In this document: in pieces, positions 31,873 through 36,684 of the stretch
Layout of the letters: every line of letters starts with the position of its first letter
Numbering within the stretch: position 1 is the first letter of the stretch
Source of the DNA: Bacillota bacterium
Lineage (GTDB): Bacteria; Bacillota; Clostridia; Saccharofermentanales; DTU023
Direction of reading: 5' to 3'
NCBI GenBank assembly: GCA_023389255.1
Contig: JAEWER010000003.1
Location: 1 to 36,684 of the forward strand
DNA length: 36,684 nt
The notes under the pieces: generated by a model
Told to the model about the DNA's origin: nothing
What the model saw: only the letters and a program-made list of their open reading frames with translations
Databases searched by the model: none
Made by a program: the position numbers and the translations under genes

Positions 31873-33146
31873 GTAAGATATTTACTAGCTTCCTGACCTG
31901 CTACATAACCTGTACTAAATGCTAGTTGTAAATTGTAGCCACCACAATCACCAGCTAACTCCAATAGATCACCTACTACAAAGATACCTGGTAATTCTTT
32001 ACACATAAGCGTTTTGGCTTGTAACTGTTTAACTTCCACGCCACCTACTAGTTGCATAGCTTTACTGGAAGCAACCAGCTGTAAATCGCATAGAGCTAAT
32101 CGCTTTAATGCTGATGCCAATAACGCAAGCTGCTTTTTATGGGCAGTAGCTAATTTTTGGTTGGCATCGATTAAAAGATATTTGAGCAGATAGGTATAAA
32201 AGCGTTGCGGAATTTCTGTTGGCAACTTAAAGCGCAAAGCCTGAAAGTTTTTTTGTCCCTGTTGCTGGCACAATTCTTTGAACGTAGCCAGGAGCTGTTC
32301 TGTGCTAATTTGCGGTTGACAGTCTAAGTAAATCTCAGCAACTAAGGATTTCTGTTGAGCTGTAGCTATATCCTTTGCCAAACTCAACACCGCAGGACCT
32401 GAGAGACCTCTGTGAGTGAAGAGAACTTCCCCTCTCTGACTGGCAAAAACTTTTTTGTCTGTGTTTAAGCTCACTTGTGCATCATGTAGCGCTAAACCAG
32501 CCAGCTCTCCATAGACAAACTGCTTACCCTTGGAAGATCGACAATTAGATTCTAATGCACATAGTGCTCCAAACTGTTCGCTGAAAGATAAACCTAAGTT
32601 CTGCGCCACCTTGTAAGGACGTAAACCTTTAGTCACACTAGCAAAACTATGATTACCACAAGCTAGAATAACCGCTCGGCATTGGTGTTTCTCACTGGCA
32701 GTTTGCAGGAGATAGTTTTGCTTTGCTCTCTCTATAATCTCAACTGGGCAATTTAGCCAAAAACGCACACCTAACTTTTGGCAGGTATTTTTTAAGACTG
32801 TAATTACACTATGCGCTTGATACGTCTGTGGATAATATCGACCATCAGCCTCTCGCACTAGTGGAACGCCATGCTCCTGGAACCAATTAACTAATTGTTC
32901 TGGTGCAAAACGATAAAAAATAGAATGAAGAAATTTACCATTGGGTTGGTAATGACTGATTAATTCAATAGGCTCAGCTTCGTGGGTTACATTGCAACGA
33001 CCACCACCAGTAACTGATAATTTGCCACCTACTTGCCCTTTGGCTTCACAAACAACTACCTCTAAATTCGGTTGTTGCTCCTTGGCTTGTATGCCGGCCA
33101 TCAAACCAGCAGGTCCAGCACCTACAATTACTAAATCAATCAGCAT
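31860..33146 (-). CDS. HI0933/YhiN family NAD(P)/FAD-dependent oxidoreductase
   Basis: A 428-residue flavoprotein. VIVGAGPAGLMAG (about 6-18) binds the FAD ADP moiety, GGKLSVTGGGRCNVTH (about 40-55) is the hallmark of the HI0933/BaiN family, PLVREADGRYYPQ (about 94-106) is also conserved, and GDLLELAGDCGGYNLQLAFS near the C-terminus completes the FAD site. It is soluble. Physiological roles in the family are mostly unproved; some members reduce bile acid intermediates, so no substrate is named. Its ATG overlaps the stop of the DUF1836 gene (TAATG), so both are one operon. Confidence 0.92.
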   Translation of the reverse strand: MLIDLVIVGAGPAGLMAGIQAKEQQPNLEVVVCEAKGQVGGKLSVTGGGRCNVTHEAEPIELISHYQPNGKFLHSIFYRFAPEQLVNWFQEHGVPLVREADGRYYPQTYQAHSVITVLKNTCQKLGVRFWLNCPVEIIERAKQNYLLQTASEKHQCRAVILACGNHSFASVTKGLRPYKVAQNLGLSFSEQFGALCALESNCRSSKGKQFVYGELAGLALHDAQVSLNTDKKVFASQRGEVLFTHRGLSGPAVLSLAKDIATAQQKSLVAEIYLDCQPQISTEQLLATFKELCQQQGQKNFQALRFKLPTEIPQRFYTYLLKYLLIDANQKLATAHKKQLALLASALKRLALCDLQLVASSKAMQLVGGVEVKQLQAKTLMCKELPGIFVVGDLLELAGDCGGYNLQLAFSTGYVAGQEASKYLTKKA

Positions 33147-33853
33147 TACTCCAAATTATCTGAATCAGCTTGATGTTTGGCATCAACTATATTCTTCATG
33201 TGGTTGATACGCCAAGATAAACCATCGTGTCTAAGGGCAATGGTCGTTACCATATGCCACGCCAAACACTGGCAGGCTGCACCTACTGCTAGACGCCAAG
33301 GATCAATTTGTAAGGCAGGGAAATGAATACCTTCCTGTGCTTCTTGCAATTGATTTCTACGCAAAGCTTGATCGCTATACGTACGAGGCTGACAATCTTC
33401 TAATAAAAGACATGAGCCTATACCTTGGAGGGCCGCCTGGCATTCCGCACGGAATGCTTCGTAGGCAATATCAGAAGGCATTAATGCTTTCTGTAACTCA
33501 ATGCCACGTTTTACTTGGTCAATCTTCAAGACATGTTTCAATAAACAAATAACAACCAGCCAAGCAACATGTTCTCTACGATATATGCGTCCTTCAACTT
33601 TAGGCAGGACGCCCCAGCGCAGATAATTCTGCAACATAGCTGCGGTCAGTATTTCCTCCTCTTCCGGAAAAAGCAAACCTAACCGCTCTTGTAAAAAGCG
33701 ACGCACTTGCTTACTTTGACACCTTAACGGTAGCTCTTCCCACGTCGGAAGAGTCAAGTTCAACATGTTTTCTGCGTCTTTTAATAAAAGATTGTCATGC
33801 ATACTCATACGCCACAAAGGAGAGATACGAACACAACGCATGCTCATATGCAT
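33146..33853 (-). CDS. DUF1836 family protein, MerR-like helix-turn-helix
   Basis: A 235-residue protein. Residues about 45-120 hold the DUF1836 core: ILTAAMLQNYLRWGVLP, then EGRIYRREHVAWLVVICLLK, similar to the winged-helix start of MerR proteins; the rest is helical. Function is not established for the family; a regulatory role is plausible. No ribosome site precedes the first ATG (33853), but a promoter upstream would start transcription at or next to that ATG, so translation may be leaderless. Internal ATGs at 33808 and 33802 are alternatives that agree with where homology probably begins. It is followed by the flavoprotein gene through a TAATG overlap. Confidence 0.82.
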   Translation of the reverse strand: MHMSMRCVRISPLWRMSMHDNLLLKDAENMLNLTLPTWEELPLRCQSKQVRRFLQERLGLLFPEEEEILTAAMLQNYLRWGVLPKVEGRIYRREHVAWLVVICLLKHVLKIDQVKRGIELQKALMPSDIAYEAFRAECQAALQGIGSCLLLEDCQPRTYSDQALRRNQLQEAQEGIHFPALQIDPWRLAVGAACQCLAWHMVTTIALRHDGLSWRINHMKNIVDAKHQADSDNLE

Positions 33854-33859
33854 ACAGTC

Positions 33860-33888
33860 ATATTAATCGTATATCTCCGCTTAGTCAA
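33860..33888 (-). promoter_or_regulatory. Promoter of DUF1836/flavoprotein operon
   Basis: Minus-strand TTGACT (33883-33888) and TAATAT (33860-33865) are 17 bp apart. The base seven after the -10 is the A of the first ATG of the DUF1836 frame. Confidence 0.65.
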
Positions 33889-33891
33889 TCC

Positions 33892-34839
33892 TTATTTAAT
33901 ATTTTCTTGGAGATTAGTAATATCAGTCGCTAAGCTGGACACAGGAAAGTCTGCGTTCAATTTTGCCCGTTGTTTCTGTAATCTCTCGGCTAACATTTTA
34001 CCAGTTTTAGTGGCAGCTAGTCCACCGAGCGCCGTTTCTCTTAGCGCAATGGGCATCATTTGACCAATCCTACCCATTGCTTCAATCACTTCATCGACTG
34101 GAATTCTAGAGCGAACATCAGCTAAAGCCATTTCCGCTCCTGTGAGGGCATTAGTTGCCCCCATAGCATTACGTTTAATACAGGGTATTTCTACAAGACC
34201 TGCCACAGGATCGCAGGCTAAGCCTAATGTGTTCATCAAAGCAATTGCCAGAGCGTGTCCTGATTGACTTGGTGTTCCACCACACGCTTCTACTAAAGCA
34301 GCTGCCGCCATAGCAGATGCCGAACCTACTTCTGCTTGACAGCCACCAGCCGCACCAGATATAGACGCCTTATTACCGATGACCATGCCACAAATGGCTG
34401 CTGTCATCAAAAAGTTAATCTGATCTTGTCGACTGAGTTTTAGTTGTTCACGCACAGCTAGTAAAACCGCAGGTACGACCCCCGCAGAGCCTGCTGTGGG
34501 TGTAGCACAGATTATACCCATGGCCGCATTAACTTCGTTGACCGCAACGGCATAGTTGATGGCAGCTAAGGCAACATCGCCCATTAATCCGCGTTTTTGT
34601 TCACGGTATTGCGCTAATTTGAGAGCATCTCCGCCAGTAAAACCTGAATGTGATTGAACTCCAGCCAAACCTTTAGCTACAGATTTTTCCATCGCTTGCA
34701 GATTGAATTCCATCTGTTCTGTGATGGCTTCTCTAGTAACTTTGCGTTGAGTTTGCTCGTACTCGTATGCCAAATCTGCAATTTGGCATCCTTTTTGTTC
34801 GCAATATTCTATAATTTCAGCTATCGAATTAATCTGCAT
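33892..34839 (-). CDS. sdaAA: L-serine dehydratase, alpha subunit
   Basis: A 315-residue alpha chain of the iron-sulfur L-serine ammonia-lyase, which converts L-serine to pyruvate and ammonia. Family segments are SGFTGGDALKL (about 65-75), IICATPTAGSAGVVPAVL (about 108-125) and CDPVAGLVEIPCIKRNAMG (about 208-226); the cysteines in the last two bind the 4Fe-4S cluster. It starts 18 bp after the beta subunit gene. GTAGGT precedes the ATG. Length is slightly above the usual 290. The two-chain form is typical of Gram-positive bacteria. Confidence 0.96.
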   Translation of the reverse strand: MQINSIAEIIEYCEQKGCQIADLAYEYEQTQRKVTREAITEQMEFNLQAMEKSVAKGLAGVQSHSGFTGGDALKLAQYREQKRGLMGDVALAAINYAVAVNEVNAAMGIICATPTAGSAGVVPAVLLAVREQLKLSRQDQINFLMTAAICGMVIGNKASISGAAGGCQAEVGSASAMAAAALVEACGGTPSQSGHALAIALMNTLGLACDPVAGLVEIPCIKRNAMGATNALTGAEMALADVRSRIPVDEVIEAMGRIGQMMPIALRETALGGLAATKTGKMLAERLQKQRAKLNADFPVSSLATDITNLQENIK

Positions 34840-34857
34840 ATCAACCTACTCTTTAAA

Positions 34858-35529
34858 TTAAAGATTATCAATTACAACCACTCGTTCTACCGTATCGAGT
34901 TGCTCACAGGCTGCTACAATTTCAGACTCAACCAATTGATCCGTTTCAATGATCATCATGGCTGTTTTGCCTTTTGCATGACGTGCTACTTCCATATGCG
35001 CCACATTGATTTGGCTCTGTGTCAAAATTGCCGTTACCTGTGCAATCGCACCAACTCGATCTTGATGCACAACTAAAATAGCAGGTAGATCACCACTTAA
35101 ACGGCAGGGGAAGCCTTGAATATTAGTGATTTCAATAGCACCACCGCCGATAGATACGCCAGTAACTTCTAATGCACCTCTGCTACCTTCCATCACAATT
35201 TTGACGGTATTAGGGCTTTCCACCGGTTCACTGCTCACTTGAATATCAATTGATAAGCCACTTTCTTGCGCATGAGCATAGGCAGCTGGAATACGTTCAT
35301 CAAAAGTGGGGAATGTGAGCAGACCCGCAATTATAGCGACATCTGTGCCGTGTCCTTGGTAGGTATGAGCAAAAGAACCGTAAAAAGTGATATTGGCTCT
35401 ACTCGGCTGTTCTCCATAAAGCGAGCGAGCAAAATTACCAATACGTACTGCTCCTGCCGTATGGGAACTGGATGGACCCACCATTACTGGACCAATAATA
35501 TCGAATACACTGCGAAAATGATCAGCCAT
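34858..35529 (-). CDS. sdaAB: L-serine dehydratase, beta subunit
   Basis: A 223-residue beta chain. The N-terminal half has IGPVMVGPSSSHTAGAVRIG (about 12-31) and FAHTYQGHGTDVAI (about 52-65); residues about 148-222 form an ACT domain (ILVVHQDRVGAIAQVTAIL), which may bind serine and regulate the enzyme. It begins with the ATG joined directly to the recO stop (TAG-ATG) and with GGAGGAA just before, so it is likely co-transcribed with recO and era. Confidence 0.96.
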   Translation of the reverse strand: MADHFRSVFDIIGPVMVGPSSSHTAGAVRIGNFARSLYGEQPSRANITFYGSFAHTYQGHGTDVAIIAGLLTFPTFDERIPAAYAHAQESGLSIDIQVSSEPVESPNTVKIVMEGSRGALEVTGVSIGGGAIEITNIQGFPCRLSGDLPAILVVHQDRVGAIAQVTAILTQSQINVAHMEVARHAKGKTAMMIIETDQLVESEIVAACEQLDTVERVVVIDNL

Positions 35530-36444
35530 CTATTCCTCCTGATCAGCTTGTTGTTTTCTGCTTTTAGCAATATTTTGCACCATTTCTTCAATTTGTAGAT
35601 AGTCATCTACTTGATCTAACTTGTTGTAACTTTTCTCCATCGTCAACAATAAAAAATAATCAGTAAAACGACAAAATTCTTGTTCTCCACCTGGAGCTAA
35701 AGTATAGTTGAACATCTGGTTATAAGTAGCTTCACAACTATGCCGTAGAATTTCTAAAGTGTTCTTCTCTAACCACATACAGGCTGGTACTAAGAGACAT
35801 CTATCCTTAGATTGAGATTGCCAAGCACGTTGATCACTACGCAATTGCATCTCAGTTCTACATCTTGCTTGTCCACAAATAACACTGCCATCCAAAAATG
35901 AGAACAGATAAGTGTTGTTTGGCGGAAGATCAACTATCGCCTGACATAGGGCACATTGTCTGAGCGATGGTTGAAATCCATGATCTGCCAGTGCTCTGAG
36001 TTGCGCAATGCGTACATCAGTTAAAGGACGCGGGCTGGTGACAAGACGCCAACTAGCATATCCCCACAATTCATAGGCTTTTTGCGATGGTACATCATAG
36101 CGTAGCAAATCGCGAAAAACTTCAGCTAGATGGGCGATAGCATACAAGCGACAAGGATCGCTACTCAAACCAGAGAAATCTTGCAGAACTGTGCCTCCAG
36201 CCAAGTAGTAACGTCCTTTATCTTGACTTAATTCAAATTCAGCAAAAGTATAGAGGGCCACTAAATTAGCAAGATAATTGTTTTTTCGCTTGATATGCCT
36301 TGCATGAATCGTTAAAAGACCATGATCTTTAGTTAAAAGTGTCAGAATGCGATCACTTTCTCGATAGGCGTTGCTCGCTAAAACGAAGCCTTTTATGCGT
36401 ACATTGTAACGTTGCTCAGGCGGTCTATTGATATTGGTCGGCAC
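35530..36444 (-). CDS. recO: DNA repair protein RecO
   Basis: A 304-residue recombination mediator that loads RecA on SSB-coated single strands in the RecFOR pathway. The N-terminal OB-fold has VRIKGFVLASNAYRESDRI (about 15-33) and LTKDHGLLTIHARHIKRK; a helical domain follows; four cysteines form the zinc site (CALC about 162-165, and C190 and C195 in ICGQARC). The start is GTG at 36444, with AAGGAG ten bases upstream inside the end of era, giving a 20-base overlap. It is longer at the C-terminus than most RecO by about 40 residues. Confidence 0.94.
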   Translation of the reverse strand: MPTNINRPPEQRYNVRIKGFVLASNAYRESDRILTLLTKDHGLLTIHARHIKRKNNYLANLVALYTFAEFELSQDKGRYYLAGGTVLQDFSGLSSDPCRLYAIAHLAEVFRDLLRYDVPSQKAYELWGYASWRLVTSPRPLTDVRIAQLRALADHGFQPSLRQCALCQAIVDLPPNNTYLFSFLDGSVICGQARCRTEMQLRSDQRAWQSQSKDRCLLVPACMWLEKNTLEILRHSCEATYNQMFNYTLAPGGEQEFCRFTDYFLLLTMEKSYNKLDQVDDYLQIEEMVQNIAKSRKQQADQEE

Positions 36445-36684
36445 TTAAACCCAACTCCTTGAGTTTGAACAATTGATTACGCCAATTAGGGCTGACTTTA
36501 ACTGTTAACATCAGATCACAAGGACAGTCCAACATCTCAGCAATCATCAAACGAGCTTCTTTGCCTAAATCTCTGATCTGATGCCCACGTTTACCGATGA
36601 GAATTCCTTTATGAGACTTCCGCTCACAGATAATGGTTGCTTCGATTTGCACTCTACGTCTTTCGCCTGCTGGTGTGTAATCTT
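36425..36684 (-). CDS. era: GTPase Era, C-terminal part (cut by window edge)
   Basis: The last 86 residues of an open frame that continues past the window's right end. It reads YTPAGERRRVQIEATIICER then SHKGILIGKRGHQIRDLGKEAR, the KH domain of Era with its GxxG loop (GKRG), and ends with LTVKVSPNWRN...LKELGL, typical of Era. Era binds the 3' end of 16S rRNA in 30S assembly. The GTPase domain lies outside. A GTG at 36652 is internal, not a start. Confidence 0.93.
   Translation of the reverse strand, partial: DYTPAGERRRVQIEATIICERKSHKGILIGKRGHQIRDLGKEARLMIAEMLDCPCDLMLTVKVSPNWRNQLFKLKELGLSADQYQ

Overview
The window is chromosomal DNA from a low-to-moderate-GC bacterium, most likely a Bacillota/Clostridia-type organism. 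The reasons are strong AGGAGG-like ribosome binding sites, CCA tails encoded in every tRNA gene, a lipobox solute-binding protein, and housekeeping blocks (rpsO-pnp, era-recO, sdaAB-sdaAA, a trk/RCK operon, a DUF1836 regulator) of the Gram-positive kind. I cannot name the genus from sequence alone. Nearly every gene is on the minus strand; only a hexapeptide-repeat protein and an M18 aminopeptidase are on plus.

Positions 1-333 hold a tRNA-Tyr/tRNA-Met unit with a near-consensus promoter and a terminator. Positions about 390-8640 are an accessory defence island between two tRNA operons. In transcription order (right to left) it holds a small Xre-type regulator, two complete m5C DNA methyltransferases and a 1086-residue protein that joins an N-terminal PD-(D/E)XK nuclease to an N6-methyltransferase/target-recognition body resembling type ISP enzymes but with no helicase. 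After a hairpin and a pair of 13-14 bp direct repeats comes a two-gene Kiwa system (kwaA, kwaB). The four restriction-modification genes overlap or nearly touch. Their promoter carries a perfect palindrome between -35 and -10, which suggests autoregulation. The nuclease-methyltransferase has NPPC in place of the usual catalytic NPPY/F, so protection may come from the two m5C enzymes. The 590 bp between this promoter and the next tRNA operon has no convincing gene, but it holds a plus-strand promoter, several hairpins, a 70 bp inverted repeat and a terminator-like hairpin with a GNRA loop: a candidate structured RNA. A 10 bp direct repeat lies near both island edges.

Positions 8684-13564 hold a tRNA-Gly/Arg/Pro operon, an orphan sugar-type solute-binding lipoprotein, a probable inositol dehydrogenase behind a LacI-type operator, a BrnQ branched-chain amino acid carrier, and a divergent hexapeptide-repeat protein. 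Positions 13569-22635 carry pnp, rpsO, an AI-2E/PerM family membrane protein, murD, and a MacB/FtsX-like ABC pair.

Positions 22791-36684 carry a tRNA-Gly/Cys operon, TrkH with two unequal RCK proteins, a Ca2+-type P-ATPase overlapping a CNNM/CorC-like protein, an M18 aminopeptidase, an HI0933-type flavoprotein, a DUF1836 regulator with a predicted leaderless mRNA, the two L-serine dehydratase subunits, recO and the 3' end of era. Apart from the island, this is ordinary core genome.
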